64,000 bases of DNA from Pseudomonas benzenivorans (GCF_024397895.1 NZ_CP073346.1:2480001-2544000), one strand, 5' to 3'. Shown: positions 47,838 through 60,204, numbered from the stretch's first letter. Notes: a model not told the origin generated them from the letters alone. Made by a program: numbers and translations.

Positions 47838-49045
47838 CAGGCCGCGTCCTCCTCGACCCAGGCGCCGAACGGGTCAGCCAGGGCCGCCCAGCCAGACTCG
47901 CCCATGGCCATCTCCGCGTCGTCGAGCAGACAGGCATCCAGCTCGGCATGCAGCCGAGCGAAATCGATGCGCTGACCGATAAACACCAGCTCCTGGCGGC
48001 AGTCGCCGACGTCGGCCTGCCAGCTCCGCTCGATCGCCTGCCGCCCCTCGTCATCCTGGGGCCACTGGTTTCTCGGCACAAAGCGCCACCAGCGCCCGGC
48101 CAAGCCATGGCGCATCAGGCCGCCGGCCTGGGACCAGCTGCCGGCTTCCCGGTGTTTGCTGGCCATCCAGAAAAACCCCTTGGAACGCAGCAAGCGGCCA
48201 TTCACCCAGTCCCTGGCGATGAAGTCGAAGAAACGCTGCGGATGGAAAGGCCTGCGCGCGCGATAGACGCCGGAGGCGATGCCGTACTCCTCGGACTCCG
48301 GCACGTGCTCGCCGCGCAGCTCCTTGAGCCAGCCAGGGGCCTGTGCCGCGCGCTCGAAATCGAAGCGGCCGGTGTCGAGGATCTTGTCCAGCGCGATCTG
48401 GCCCATGCTGATCGGCAGGATCTCGGCGTGGGTGTTGAGTCCCCGCAGAATCGCCGTCAGCTCCTCGCGCTCGGTCTGGCTGATCAGGTCGATCTTGCTG
48501 ATCAGGATCACATCGGCGAACTCCACCTGCTCGATCAGCAGGTCGGTGATCGAGCGCTGGTCCTCTTCGCCCAGGGTTTCGCCGCGGCTGGACAGGTCCT
48601 CGGCGGCATGGAAATCCCGGAGGAAGTTGACCCCGTCGACCACGGTGACCAGGGTGTCCAGACGTGCCAGATCGGCCAGACTCTGGCCCTGCTCGTCTCT
48701 AAAGGTGAAGGTCTCGGCCACCGGCAAGGGCTCGGAGATGCCGGTGGACTCGATCAGCAGGTAGTCGAAGCGACCCTCGCCGGCCAGGCGCGCGACCTCC
48801 TCGAGCAAGTCCTCGCGCAAGGTGCAACAGATGCAACCGTTGCTCATCTCCACCAGCCGTTCCTCGGCGCGATTGAGGCTGACATCGCGCTGAACCGCGC
48901 GGCCATCGATATTGATCTCGCTCATATCGTTGACGATCACCGCGACCTTCAATCCTTCGCGATTCTTCAGCACGTGGTTGAGCAGCGTGCTCTTGCCGGC
49001 GCCGAGGAAGCCGGAGAGTACGGTTACGGGTAGCCGATCAGGCAT
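47837..49045 (-). CDS. zigA: Zinc-regulated COG0523 GTPase, ZigA
   Basis: A 402-residue G3E GTPase that is thought to deliver zinc to client proteins when zinc is scarce. Walker A is GFLGAGKST at 12-20, the metal-binding CxCC motif is CICC at 71-74, and the guanine-specificity motif is SKIDL. The C-terminal CobW domain contains [17 protein letters not shown] 49045 has AGGAG 8 bp upstream. A Zur-like box lies 59 bp further upstream (49104-49120), so derepression under zinc starvation is expected. It is followed by the coupled DUF1826 gene. Confidence 0.9.
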   Translation of the reverse strand: MPDRLPVTVLSGFLGAGKSTLLNHVLKNREGLKVAVIVNDMSEINIDGRAVQRDVSLNRAEERLVEMSNGCICCTLREDLLEEVARLAGEGRFDYLLIESTGISEPLPVAETFTFRDEQGQSLADLARLDTLVTVVDGVNFLRDFHAAEDLSSRGETLGEEDQRSITDLLIEQVEFADVILISKIDLISQTEREELTAILRGLNTHAEILPISMGQIALDKILDTGRFDFERAAQAPGWLKELRGEHVPESEEYGIASGVYRARRPFHPQRFFDFIARDWVNGRLLRSKGFFWMASKHREAGSWSQAGGLMRHGLAGRWWRFVPRNQWPQDDEGRQAIERSWQADVGDCRQELVFIGQRIDFARLHAELDACLLDDAEMAMGESGWAALADPFGAWVEEDAA

Positions 49046-49392
49046 TGCACGGACTCCTGATGAGAGTGATGACGAACGAGCGGGAGAGTGGATCGTCATA
49101 ATAAAGTTATAACATAACAATATCGCAAGATAGGGGTGAATTCCAGGCTTGTTGTCCCGGTCCCCACTGATGAATCGGCAGCGCTGGGCGGGTTCCACGT
49201 GGAACTGCCGGCCCGGCAGCCGTATTTCCCCCCCCCGGCCCACGGCGATGGGCGAGATCCGATGTTCTGCGATAGGCTGGTCATCCTGGCCCCGCAATAC
49301 CCTGCCAGGCGCCACCCGCCGAGGGGGCGATGGATCGAGCCGCCGATAGACGACTGATCCTCTCGCCCACAGGCCACTGCCATGAGGACTCC
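49046..49392. other. 347-bp intergenic region between zigA and the cNMP/CBS gene
   Basis: No convincing gene. It holds the Zur-like box, then a perfect 14-bp palindrome GTTCCACGTGGAAC (49192-49205), and a run of nine C (49228-49236). The palindrome and the C run have no assigned role; the palindrome could be an operator for the rightward gene. Confidence 0.55.
49104..49120 (-). promoter_or_regulatory. Zur box upstream of zigA
   Basis: On the minus strand TTGTTATGTTATAACTT matches the Pseudomonas Zur pattern TGTTATA-TATAACA closely. The AT-rich site stands out in GC-rich DNA and lies about 60-75 bp before zigA, over its probable promoter. Zur with zinc would repress there. Confidence 0.72.
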
Positions 49393-51285
49393 ATGCAGGT
49401 CGAACTGATCGAAATTCGCGACCACCTGAGCCGACACGCGCCCTTCGATGCGTTGCCGGAAGACACCGTCGACGATATCGCCCGCCAGGTGGAAGTCGGC
49501 TACTTCAAGGCCGGCAGCGACATCCTCAGCTACGGCGCGCCGATCGAGGATTTGCATTACATCCGCAGCGGTGCGGTGGAGATCTACCGGCGCAACGGCG
49601 AACTCTACAACCGCCTGGCCGAGGGCGAGGTCTTCGGCCAGTTCGGCCTGCTGCGCGGGCACAAGGTACGCCTGCCGGCGCGCGCCATCGAGGACAGCCT
49701 GATCTACTTCATCCCCGGCGCCATGTTCGAGCAGCTCTGCGAGGCGAATGACGCCTTCGCCGACTTCGTCGAGGCCGAGGGCGTGTCACGCCTCAAGCCG
49801 CGCGAGGCGCCCCAGGGCAACGCCACCGAACTGATGAGCACCGAGGTGCGCAAGCTGATCACACGCCGCACCGTCAGCGTGCCATTGGGCACCTCGGTGC
49901 AGGACGCCGCGCGGATGATGACCGAGCACAGCGTGTCGTCCCTGGTGATATTCGGCACCAAGGCCGCCGGCGACAGCGGTCCGACCCAGATCATGGCCGG
50001 CATCACCACCGACCGCGACCTGCGCACCCGGGTGCTGGCCGAGGGCCTGGCCCTGGACACGCCGGTGGACCAGGTGATGTCACCCAATCCGATCACCATC
50101 CAGGCCGAGGATTCGGTGTTCGAGGCGATGCTGTGCATGCTGCGCAACAATATCCATCACCTGCCGGTGGTGCACCGCCAGCGGCCGGTCGGGGTGATCA
50201 ACCTCTCCGACATCATCCGCTACGAATCCCAGAGCAGCCTGTACCTGGTCAACAACATCTTCAACCGCCAGTCGGTGGCGGAGCTGCAGGGGCTGTTGCC
50301 GGACCTGCGCGCGACCTTCCTGCGCCTGGTCAACGAACAGGCCAACGCCCACATGATCGGCAGCGCCATGTCCGGCATCGGCCGCAGCCTGACCCAGCGC
50401 CTGCTCGAACTGGCCGAGCAGGAACTCGGCCCGCCGCCTATACCCTACTGTTTCCTGGCGCTGGGCTCGATGGCCCGGGATGAGCAGCTGATCGTCACCG
50501 ACCAGGACAACGCCCTGGTGCTGGACAACCGCTTCGATCCGCGGGTGCACGACGAGTACTTCCTCAAGCTGGCGACCTTCGTCAGCGACGGCCTGGCGGC
50601 CTGTGGCCACACCTACTGCAAGGGCGGCATCATGGCCACCAACCCCAAATGGCGGCAGCCGCTGCGGGTGTGGAAGGGCTATTTCACCCAGTGGATCGAG
50701 CGCCCCAACCCGGAAACCCTGCTCAACGCCTGCATCTTCTTCGATCTGGACAGTGTCTATGGCGAAGCGCCGCTGGCCGAGAGCCTGAAGGCACTGCTGG
50801 CGGAAAAGGCCAGCAACAGCCCAATGTTCCTCGCCAGCCTGGCGCGCAACGCGCTGAACCGCACGCCACCCCTGGGATTCTTCCGCACCTTCGTGATGGA
50901 AAAGGACGGTCAGCAGAACAACATCATCAACCTCAAGGGCCGCGGCACCGCGCCGTTGACCGACCTGATCCGCGTGCATGCCCTGGCCTGTGGCTCCAAG
51001 GCGCAGAATTCCCTGGAGCGCCTGGATGCCATCGGCGAAACCAAGCTGCTCACAGAGGAGGCCATCACCCAGCTGCGCTATGCCCTGGAGTTCCTCTCCA
51101 TCGTACGCATTCGCCACCAGGCCATGGACCTCCAGGAAGGCCGCGAGCCGGACAACTACATCGAGCCGGAGCACATCTCCGCCGCCGATCGGCACAGCCT
51201 CAAATCGGCCTTCCAGGTGCTGAGCAATGCGCAGAAGTTCCTGCGCTTCCGCTATCCGGGGCAAGAATCGGGGCGACCGCTATGA
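49393..51285 (+). CDS. cNMP-binding / CBS / DUF294 nucleotidyltransferase-like protein
   Basis: A 630-residue protein. Residues about 20-135 form a cyclic-nucleotide-binding-like domain ([20 protein letters not shown]), about 155-290 a pair of CBS domains ([28 protein letters not shown]), about 320-460 a DUF294 nucleotidyltransferase-like domain with [16 protein letters not shown], and the rest the DUF294 C-terminal domain. Such proteins are presumed nucleotide-sensing signal transducers; activity is unproven. Start 49393 follows GAGGACT. It overlaps the exonuclease gene by 4 bp, so both act together. Confidence 0.85.
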   Translation: MQVELIEIRDHLSRHAPFDALPEDTVDDIARQVEVGYFKAGSDILSYGAPIEDLHYIRSGAVEIYRRNGELYNRLAEGEVFGQFGLLRGHKVRLPARAIEDSLIYFIPGAMFEQLCEANDAFADFVEAEGVSRLKPREAPQGNATELMSTEVRKLITRRTVSVPLGTSVQDAARMMTEHSVSSLVIFGTKAAGDSGPTQIMAGITTDRDLRTRVLAEGLALDTPVDQVMSPNPITIQAEDSVFEAMLCMLRNNIHHLPVVHRQRPVGVINLSDIIRYESQSSLYLVNNIFNRQSVAELQGLLPDLRATFLRLVNEQANAHMIGSAMSGIGRSLTQRLLELAEQELGPPPIPYCFLALGSMARDEQLIVTDQDNALVLDNRFDPRVHDEYFLKLATFVSDGLAACGHTYCKGGIMATNPKWRQPLRVWKGYFTQWIERPNPETLLNACIFFDLDSVYGEAPLAESLKALLAEKASNSPMFLASLARNALNRTPPLGFFRTFVMEKDGQQNNIINLKGRGTAPLTDLIRVHALACGSKAQNSLERLDAIGETKLLTEEAITQLRYALEFLSIVRIRHQAMDLQEGREPDNYIEPEHISAADRHSLKSAFQVLSNAQKFLRFRYPGQESGRPL

Positions 51286-52019
51286 GCCTGCCCGGCGCCC
51301 TGCGCAGGGAAGCCAAGTCGGCGGTACACGACTGGCCAGGCATTCTCAGGGATCTTGCGGCCAAGACCAGCGATCAGCGGCTATCGCGCTTCTATCAAGC
51401 CGGAACCGTGAGCGCCGACACGCCACTGGAGCAGGTGCCCCTGCTGGCTCTCGACGTGGAGACCACCGGCCTGGACAGCCAGCGCGACTCGATCGTCAGC
51501 CTCGGCCTGGTGCCCTTCAACCTGCGGCGCATCCGCTGCGGCGAGGCCAAATACTGGGTGGTCAAGCCGGTGTGCGAATTGAGCAGCCAGTCGGTGACCT
51601 TCCACCACATCACCCACTCGGACATCCAGGATGCACCGCCATTGGCCAGCGTGTTCGACGAACTGCTGGCCGCCATGGCCGGCAAGGTGGTGGTGGTGCA
51701 CTACCGGCGCATCGAGCGCGGCTTTCTCGATCACGCCATGCGCCAACTGGTCGGCGAAGGTCTGCACTTTCCGCTGATCGATACCATGCAACTGGAGGCC
51801 CGCCTGCACCAGGGCAAACACCGGCCCGGCTGGCTGGGCCGGCTTATGGGCAAGAAACCGGTGTCGATCCGCCTGGCCGACAGCCGCCTGCGCTATGGAC
51901 TGCCCCTCTACCATGCCCACCACGCCCTGACCGACGCCCTGGCCACCGCCGAACTGCTGCAGGCCCAGGTGGCCCGCCTCGACGCCGAGCAGATGGCGGT
52001 CGGCGAACTCTGGCAATAA
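51282..52019 (+). CDS. DnaQ-like 3'-5' exonuclease
   Basis: A 245-residue DEDD exonuclease. The ExoI motif is DVETTG at residues 58-63, and ExoIII is HHALTDALATAEL with the His and Asp metal ligands. The family trims 3' ends of DNA or RNA. The ATG overlaps the preceding stop (ATGA), so it is translationally coupled with the cNMP/CBS/nucleotidyltransferase gene. The same pair occurs in many Pseudomonas. It is too divergent to be the replicative epsilon subunit. Confidence 0.85.
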   Translation: MSLPGALRREAKSAVHDWPGILRDLAAKTSDQRLSRFYQAGTVSADTPLEQVPLLALDVETTGLDSQRDSIVSLGLVPFNLRRIRCGEAKYWVVKPVCELSSQSVTFHHITHSDIQDAPPLASVFDELLAAMAGKVVVVHYRRIERGFLDHAMRQLVGEGLHFPLIDTMQLEARLHQGKHRPGWLGRLMGKKPVSIRLADSRLRYGLPLYHAHHALTDALATAELLQAQVARLDAEQMAVGELWQ

Positions 52020-52020
52020 A

Positions 52021-52052
52021 AAAGGCGCGCCCGCTAGCGGGCACGCCCTTTT
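52021..52052. terminator. Bidirectional terminator between the exonuclease and BCCT genes
   Basis: GGCGCGCCCGC / GCGGGCACGCC stem (one mismatch) with TA loop, flanked by AAAAAA on the left and TTTT on the right, so it can serve both converging genes. Confidence 0.8.
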
Positions 52053-52079
52053 CCACAACAGCCTGTCTGCGCGACCCGC

Positions 52080-53741
52080 TTAGCGCGGTTCGGACATCAG
52101 GCCCTTGACGATCGCCACACAGCCCACCAGCAACACGATGGTGAACGGGAAGCCGGCGGACACCGCCATCGCCTGCAGGGCCACCAGGCCGCCACCGAGC
52201 AACAGGGCAATCGCCACCACGCCCTCGAGAATCGCCCAGAAGGCACGCTGCGGTACCGGCGCGTTGACCTTGCCGCCGGCGGTGATGGTGTCGATCACCA
52301 GGGAACCGGAGTCCGACGAGGTGACGAAGAACACGATCACCAGCACGATGCCGACGAAGGAGCTGATCTCGGTCAGCGGCAGTTCACCGAACATGGCGAA
52401 CATCTTCAGCTCAAGGGCGGCATCCTGCACCCCGGTGAAGCCGTCACCGAGCAGTTGGTTGAGCGCCGTGCCGCCGAAGGCGGTCATCCACAGCACCGAG
52501 ACCAACGAGGGCACCAGCAACACGGCGATGAGGAACTCGCGCACGCTGCGGCCGCGGCTGACTCGGGCGATGAACATGCCGACGAACGGCGACCAACTGA
52601 TCCACCAGGCCCAGTAGAAGGCGGTCCAGCCCTGGCTGAAGTTGGCATCTTCACGACCGAAGGGATTGGACAGTGCCGGCAGGTTGACCAGGTAGCTACC
52701 CAGGTTGCTGAAGAAACCCGTGAGGATCGCCAGGGTCGGGCCGACCACGATGATGAACACCAACAACAGCGCCGCCAGCACCATGTTGATCTCCGACAGG
52801 CGCTTGACCCCCTTGTCCAGACCCGCCATCACCGAGATCAGGGCGATCACGGTGATGCCCACCACCAGCAACACCATGCTGGTGTCGTTGGATGGAATAC
52901 CGAAGAGGTACTCAATACCGGCCGACGCCTGCTGCGCGCCGATGCCAAGGGAGGTGGCCAGACCGAACAGGGTCGCGAGCACAGCCAGGATATCGATGAT
53001 GTGCCCCGGCCAACCCCAGACCCGCTCACCGAGCAGCGGATAGAAGATCGAGCGGATGCTCAGCGGCAAGCCCTTGTTGAAGGAGAACAGCGCCAGGGAC
53101 AACGCGACGATGGCGTAGATCGCCCAAGGGTGCAGGCCCCAGTGGAAGATGGTCGCCGCCATACTCAGGCTGGCAGCCGCCTCGGCATCACCGGCGGCAG
53201 CGCCCAGCGGCGCCCAGTCGGTGCGTACACCGTCCTCGCCGATGCTGGTTCCGCCCATGGCCGAGCCGTAGTGCGACATCGGCTCGGCGACGCCGTAGAA
53301 CATCAGGCCGATGCCCATACCGGCGGCGAACAGCATGGCGAACCAACCGGTGTAGGTGTAGTCCGGCGTAGCTTCCTTGCCGCCAATGCGCACTCTGCCC
53401 AGGGGCGAGAAGATCAGCCCGACGCACAGCAGCACGAAGATGTTCGCCGAACCGATGAAGAACCAGGCCAGGTTGCTGGTCAGCCAGTTGCGCACGGCGG
53501 TGAACAGTGGCTCGACCTCGCTCTGCAAGGCCAGGGTCAGCACCACGAACAGCACGCTGAGCAGCGCCGAGATGGTGAACACCTTGCCATGGATGTCCAG
53601 GTTGAAGAGGAAGCGCCCCTTGATGTTGTCCTGGCCGATGACGTAGTCGGTGTCGATCAGGTTCGCTGCCCCGGTTGGGGCCGGGATGCTATCCACGCTG
53701 TCCGTTGGCGGGGCCGTGCCCTGCGCAGGATCTTTTGCCAT
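52080..53741 (-). CDS. BCCT family transporter (betaine/choline type)
   Basis: A 553-residue, 12-helix transporter. The signature GWTAFYWAWWISWSPF starts at residue 371 and carries the Trp box for trimethylammonium groups. Helix 3 has AAGMGIGLMFYGVAEP, the GMGIG pattern of Na+-coupled betaine carriers, unlike the CaiT-like protein at 11159. The N terminus has a 35-residue hydrophilic extension. It is a second, differently coupled quaternary-amine importer. Glycine betaine, choline or proline betaine are possible. A single GGTTAACGAC lies 84 bp upstream. Confidence 0.88.
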   Translation of the reverse strand: MAKDPAQGTAPPTDSVDSIPAPTGAANLIDTDYVIGQDNIKGRFLFNLDIHGKVFTISALLSVLFVVLTLALQSEVEPLFTAVRNWLTSNLAWFFIGSANIFVLLCVGLIFSPLGRVRIGGKEATPDYTYTGWFAMLFAAGMGIGLMFYGVAEPMSHYGSAMGGTSIGEDGVRTDWAPLGAAAGDAEAAASLSMAATIFHWGLHPWAIYAIVALSLALFSFNKGLPLSIRSIFYPLLGERVWGWPGHIIDILAVLATLFGLATSLGIGAQQASAGIEYLFGIPSNDTSMVLLVVGITVIALISVMAGLDKGVKRLSEINMVLAALLLVFIIVVGPTLAILTGFFSNLGSYLVNLPALSNPFGREDANFSQGWTAFYWAWWISWSPFVGMFIARVSRGRSVREFLIAVLLVPSLVSVLWMTAFGGTALNQLLGDGFTGVQDAALELKMFAMFGELPLTEISSFVGIVLVIVFFVTSSDSGSLVIDTITAGGKVNAPVPQRAFWAILEGVVAIALLLGGGLVALQAMAVSAGFPFTIVLLVGCVAIVKGLMSEPR

Positions 53742-53987
53742 GTGACGTGCTCCTTTATTGTTTGACTTGCAGATAGACGCAGACAGAAGCCTGCGCCCTG
53801 CATGTTTCGACCGATTTTCAACTCGGTTAACGACAAGCGTAACAGGCCAATCGACAACCTGCCGCCCCGAACGCGGCGCGTCCCTAGGCGAGGGCGTCAT
53901 AACTTGTCGCCTCAGCCCTGGTTGATGCCACACTGCAGCCTGTGGTCTGCGCTGCTTCGAACCGGTTTCTGCATCACAGGAATGCAC

Positions 53988-55433
53988 ATGCTCACGGATT
54001 TCGGCATCCCCCACCTGCTCACCTACCTGATCGCCGCGATCCACACGCTCGGCGTGCTGGCCGCCGTCCACGCCGTGCTCACCGTGCGCACCGCCCAGGG
54101 CGCCATCGCCTGGGCGGTGTCGCTGTTTTTCATGCCCTACCTGACCCTGCTGCCCTACCTGGTCTTCGGCCGTAGCCGCTTCGACGCCTATATCAAGGCC
54201 CGGCGCCTGGCCGACCAGGAGATGCACAGCGCCATAGCCGCGCTGAACTGGCGACCCTGGGTCGAGGAGGCCCTGACGGCCAGGGAGTCCAAGGCCTTCC
54301 GGCGCCTGCGCGCGCTGCCGCGCCTGGGCCAGATGCCCTGCCTGGCGAACAACCAGGTGCAACTGCTGATCGACGGCGAAGCGGCCTTCGCGGCGATCTT
54401 CGCCGCCCTGGCCGAGGCCCGCCAGGTGATCCTCCTGCAGTTCTTCATCGTCCGCGACGATGGCCTGGGCCGGCGTCTTCAGCAACTGCTGCTGGAGCGT
54501 GCCCGCGCCGGCGTACGGGTGTACGTCTTGTACGACGGCATTGGCAGCCATGCCCTGCCGCGCCACTACATCGACCCCCTGCGCGGCGCCGGCGTGCAGG
54601 TTCACGCCTTCCCCACCCGCGGCGGCCTGCTCAACCGTTTCCAGCTGAATTTCCGCAACCACCGCAAGATCGTCGTGGTCGACGGCGAGCGCGGCTTTCT
54701 CGGCGGGCTCAACGTCGGCGAGGAATACCTCGGACGCAAGCCGCCGCTGGCGCCCTGGCGCGACACCCACGTCGAGGTCCGCGGCCCGGTGGTCGCCTGC
54801 CTGCAGGAGTCGTTCGCCGAGGACTGGTTCTGGGCCACCCGGCAGATGCCGCCGCTGCTGCTGCCCGAGGCCTACCCCAGCGCCGGCCTGCTCTGCCAGG
54901 TGATCACCAGCGGCCCGGCGGACCCCCAGGAAACCGGCTCGCTGCTGTTCGTCGAAGCGATTCACGCGGCGCGTGAGCGCATCTGGATCACCAGCCCCTA
55001 CTTCGTCCCCGACGAGGCCCTGTTCAGCGCCCTGCGCCTGGCCGTGCTGCGCGGGGTCGACGTGCGCATCCTGCTGCCGGCACGCGCCGATCACCGGGTC
55101 GTCTACGCCGCCTCCAGCCTGTACGCCTTCGAGGCGCTGCGCGCCGGGGTGCGGGTATTCCGCTACCAGCCGGGGTTCCTGCACCAGAAGGTCATGCTGA
55201 TCGACCAGGGCGCCTGCACCATCGGCAGCGCCAACCTGGACAACCGCTCGTTCCGCCTCAACTTCGAGATCACCCTGCTAACCGTCGACGATGGCTTCGC
55301 CGCCCAGGTCGCGCAGATGCTCGAAGAAGACTTCGCCCGCTCACGGGAGCTGGTCAGCGCCGACCGGCGCAAGGTGCGCCGCCTGCAGCAACTGGCCATG
55401 CGCGTGGCGCGGCTGATCTCGCCAATTCTCTAG
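53988..55433 (+). CDS. cls: Cardiolipin synthase
   Basis: A 481-residue phospholipase-D-superfamily enzyme that joins two phosphatidylglycerol molecules to cardiolipin and glycerol at the inner membrane. It has two N-terminal membrane helices (about 10-60) and two HKD motifs: His225-x-Lys227-x4-Asp232 ([10 protein letters not shown]) and His399-x-Lys401-x4-Asp406 ([10 protein letters not shown]). The start at 53988 has AGGA 6 bp upstream; ATG 53982 is an alternative. Length matches P. aeruginosa Cls (about 485). Confidence 0.92.
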   Translation: MLTDFGIPHLLTYLIAAIHTLGVLAAVHAVLTVRTAQGAIAWAVSLFFMPYLTLLPYLVFGRSRFDAYIKARRLADQEMHSAIAALNWRPWVEEALTARESKAFRRLRALPRLGQMPCLANNQVQLLIDGEAAFAAIFAALAEARQVILLQFFIVRDDGLGRRLQQLLLERARAGVRVYVLYDGIGSHALPRHYIDPLRGAGVQVHAFPTRGGLLNRFQLNFRNHRKIVVVDGERGFLGGLNVGEEYLGRKPPLAPWRDTHVEVRGPVVACLQESFAEDWFWATRQMPPLLLPEAYPSAGLLCQVITSGPADPQETGSLLFVEAIHAARERIWITSPYFVPDEALFSALRLAVLRGVDVRILLPARADHRVVYAASSLYAFEALRAGVRVFRYQPGFLHQKVMLIDQGACTIGSANLDNRSFRLNFEITLLTVDDGFAAQVAQMLEEDFARSRELVSADRRKVRRLQQLAMRVARLISPIL

Positions 55434-55525
55434 AACGATGAAAAGCGCTCGAGAGCCGGCTTCAGTGGCTATGGTTAGAGCTGGATCGCGAGCTTTGCAT
55501 TACGGGTCTGGACGAGAATCTGCCG

Positions 55526-56263
55526 ATGAAAACCTGGTTGCCGGTCATCCTCAGCTTGAGCCTGTTGGGCGTCGCCGCCAGGGCGACGGCCGAGCAGTTT
55601 CGGGTCGGCGTCGAGCGCCAACCCGACCTGCCCTATTTCACCGTGCAGGACGGTCGTTACCAGGGCTACGCCCGCGAATTGCTGGACGCCTTCGCCGCCG
55701 ACCAGGGCCATGAGTTCATCTATGTGCCACTGCCGGTCAAGCGCCTGCTCGGCGACTACCTGGCCGGCAAACTGGACTTCAAGTTTCCCGACCATCCGCA
55801 CTGGAAGGCCAGGCAGAAACAGGGCCACCGGATTCACTACAGCCAGCCCGTGGCCCCCTACACCGACGGCGTGATGGTGTTGCCCGGCCATCTCGGCCTG
55901 GGCAAGGCGAGAATAAAGGTGCTCGGCACCCAGCTGGGCTTCACCCCCTGGCCGTATCTGGCAGACATCGAAGGCGGCCAGATCACCCTGAAGCAGAACA
56001 ACCACATCGACTCGCTGCTGCACATGGCGACCAGCGGACGCGTCGATGCCATCTACCTCAACCCGCGGGTGGCGCGCCACGCCTTGCTCGCCGAGGGCCT
56101 GCCGGACGACGCCCTGGTGTATGACCCCGCCCTGCCCCATGTCGACGACCACTATTACCTGTCGAGCCGCCTGCACCCCGAGGTGATCGCCGCCTTCGAC
56201 CGTTTTCTGCAGCAACAGCCGGAACGGGTGCGCCGCCTCAAGGCCAAGTACGCCATCGACTGA
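55526..56263 (+). CDS. Periplasmic substrate-binding protein (SBP_bac_3 type)
   Basis: A 245-residue protein with a signal peptide (cleavage after about ATA, residue 22) and the amino-acid-type solute-binding fold: PYFTVQDGRYQGYARELLDA at the start, DFKFPDHPHW and RVDAIYLNPRVARHALLAEG later. No ABC permease or ATPase is adjacent, so it may be a sensor-linked or orphan binding protein, as are many of this short type in Pseudomonas. A terminator hairpin follows. Confidence 0.8.
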   Translation: MKTWLPVILSLSLLGVAARATAEQFRVGVERQPDLPYFTVQDGRYQGYARELLDAFAADQGHEFIYVPLPVKRLLGDYLAGKLDFKFPDHPHWKARQKQGHRIHYSQPVAPYTDGVMVLPGHLGLGKARIKVLGTQLGFTPWPYLADIEGGQITLKQNNHIDSLLHMATSGRVDAIYLNPRVARHALLAEGLPDDALVYDPALPHVDDHYYLSSRLHPEVIAAFDRFLQQQPERVRRLKAKYAID

Positions 56264-56301
56264 ACGCCCCGGCGGCATCGATGAGCCAGCCATAGACGAA
56301 C

Positions 56302-56335
56302 AAAACCCCCAGCGGTCGGGCCGCATGGGGGTTTT
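56302..56335. terminator. Bidirectional terminator between the binding protein and DUF1850 genes
   Basis: AAAACCCCC (56302-56310) pairs with GGGGGTTTT (56327-56335), with GCGG / CCGC extending the stem inward. The A and T flanks allow termination in both directions. Confidence 0.85.
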
Positions 56336-56381
56336 CTTCCTGTTGCCAGCGGCGCTTGTGGCGCCGGGAGCGGGCGCGGCC

Positions 56382-56803
56382 TCAGCCGTTGCCCAGGCCC
56401 TCATCCACTGGGAATGAGGGGGAGCCGAGCTCACAGCTCCAGAGTTCCAGCGCCGGCCGGCTCGCTTGTGGCGGGCCGAGCCAGTCGCTCAGGGAGCGAC
56501 AACGCTGGTCGAAACACAGTTGGTAATCCCCTGCCTCGGGGGTTCGCCCCAAGCGCAGCGGTTGCAGGGGCGGTAGCTGGCGGCGGTAGTGCCAGCTGCC
56601 CTCATGCAGTTCGGCGCCGTCCGGGATCTCCATGCCGGCGCCCGAACCCTTGACCCGCGCCTCGCCGAGCAGCAGCCCCTCGGCGGTGACGCGGTAATCC
56701 TCTTCCCAGCGAACCTTCTCGATGGTGTGCCGCCAGGCCAGGGTGAACTCGGCCGTGGGCACCTGCGCCCACACCGCGCCCGCCAGGCCCATGCACAGGC
56801 CGA

Positions 56804-56807
<4 letters not shown>
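56382..56807 (-). CDS. DUF1850 domain-containing protein, TRAP-associated
   Basis: A 141-residue exported protein starting at GTG 56807, which overlaps the permease stop as GTGA. The signal peptide ends near WAQ; the mature part has the DUF1850 features FTLAWRHTIEKVRWEEDYRV and GAGMEIPDGAELHEGSWHYR. DUF1850 genes are regularly found with TAXI-TRAP transporters. The role is unknown; it may assist the transporter from the periplasm. Confidence 0.85.
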
Positions 56808-58831
<2,024 letters not shown>

Positions 58832-58984
58832 GGAGGTCGCGCCTTCAATACATCATCGAGAGAGCTGAAGAGCCGCTAACAAAACCTGCCGTGTGCGCCA
58901 CGCTGGTTTTACTAGCGCCTCTGCGTGCAGTCAGAAGCGGGACCGACGGCCGCCGCGAGGGCGGGCGTCGGTCCGCAGGCTGGC

Positions 58985-59938
58985 TTAGAGCGCGCCGGCT
59001 TCCTTGTAGAAGCGCTCGGCACCCGGGTGCAGCGGGATCGGCAGGTTCTTCGCCGCGGTTTCCAGCTTGATGTCCTGGGCCGCGGAGTGGGCGGTGCCCA
59101 GGCGCTCCAGGTTGTCGAACATCAGTTTGGTCATCTGGTAGGCGACTTCGTCGGACACCCCTTCGTGGCTGACCAGGATGTTGGTGATGGCCACGGTCGC
59201 GACCTCGGTCTCCTGACCGTCATAGGTGCCGGCCGGGATGGCGGCGGCCTGGTAGGCGGCGTTGCCAATCTTCGCGGTCACATCAGCCGGAATGGCGACA
59301 AAGGTGATCGGCAGGGTCGCGGCCAGGTCGCGGATCGCCGCCATGCCCAGGCCCGAGGACTGCAGGGTGGCGTCAAGCTGACGGTTCTTGATCAGCTCGA
59401 CCGACTCGGCGTAGGGCAGGAACTCGACCTTGCCCATGTCCTCATAGCTCAGGCCGGCGGCCTCGAAGATGGCGCGGGCGTTCAGCTCGGTGCCGGACTT
59501 CGGCGCGCCGACGGAGATGCGCTTGCCCTTGAGGTCGGCCAGGCTGGTGATGCCGGACTCCTTGCTGGCGACGATCTGGATGTAGTTCGGGTAGGTGGCG
59601 GCGATCGCCCGCAGCTTCTTCAGCGGCGTCTTGAAGCCGGCGTCTTCGACACCCGCCCAGGCGTCGGCGACCGAGTCGCCCAGGGCCAGGGCCAGTTCGC
59701 CACGACCCTGCTGCAGCAGGTTGAGGTTTTCCACCGAGGCCTTGGTCGCCTGCACCGAGGTCTTGGCGCCTTCGATGCCGTTGCTGTAGAGCTGCGACAG
59801 GCCGACACCGATCGGGTAGTACACACCGCTGGTGCCGCCGGTGAGGATGTTGATGAAGGTCGGTGCGGCGAGCACCGCGGTGCTGGCAGTGAAGGCCGCA
59901 GCAGCGGCAAACAGGCTGAAACGCTTGGTCAATCGCAT
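58985..59938 (-). CDS. TAXI family TRAP transporter solute-binding protein
   Basis: A 317-residue periplasmic protein with signal peptide 1-24 (cleavage at AVLA-AP). The TAXI family marks are NILTGGTSGVYYPIGVGLSQ near the start and GDSVADAWAG, GKRISVGAPKSGTELNAR in the middle. It captures the substrate for the fused permease; glutamate, 2-oxoglutarate or another dicarboxylate is typical. GGAGA lies 8 bp before the ATG. It is first in the operon and preceded by a leader of about 258 nt from a sigma-54 promoter. Confidence 0.92.
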   Translation of the reverse strand: MRLTKRFSLFAAAAAFTASTAVLAAPTFINILTGGTSGVYYPIGVGLSQLYSNGIEGAKTSVQATKASVENLNLLQQGRGELALALGDSVADAWAGVEDAGFKTPLKKLRAIAATYPNYIQIVASKESGITSLADLKGKRISVGAPKSGTELNARAIFEAAGLSYEDMGKVEFLPYAESVELIKNRQLDATLQSSGLGMAAIRDLAATLPITFVAIPADVTAKIGNAAYQAAAIPAGTYDGQETEVATVAITNILVSHEGVSDEVAYQMTKLMFDNLERLGTAHSAAQDIKLETAAKNLPIPLHPGAERFYKEAGAL

Positions 59939-60204
59939 GGAAGAATCTCCGTCGTTGTTATGGCTTTGTGCAGAGTTTTCACTGTAGACGATGCCCGTCC
60001 GCCAACGCGGGGGCGCCGTCCGGGGACTAGCGGATTGGGCGAAAGCGGCGATTGCCGGCACCGGGCCTGAGCCTGGCGCGCAAGAGCTGACGGAGAACGG
60101 CGGGGCGAGCCAGGCTCGCATTGGGGCAGTGGCGGTTCATCGGCAGACCTCTTGTCTTTCTTATGGTCACCCGCGCCGAAGCGGCGCATGGCTGACAAAG
60201 AACA

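Noticed and set aside
49149..49349. Small open frame in the zigA upstream region
   Set aside because: No ribosome binding site, no family similarity, composition of a random GC-rich frame.
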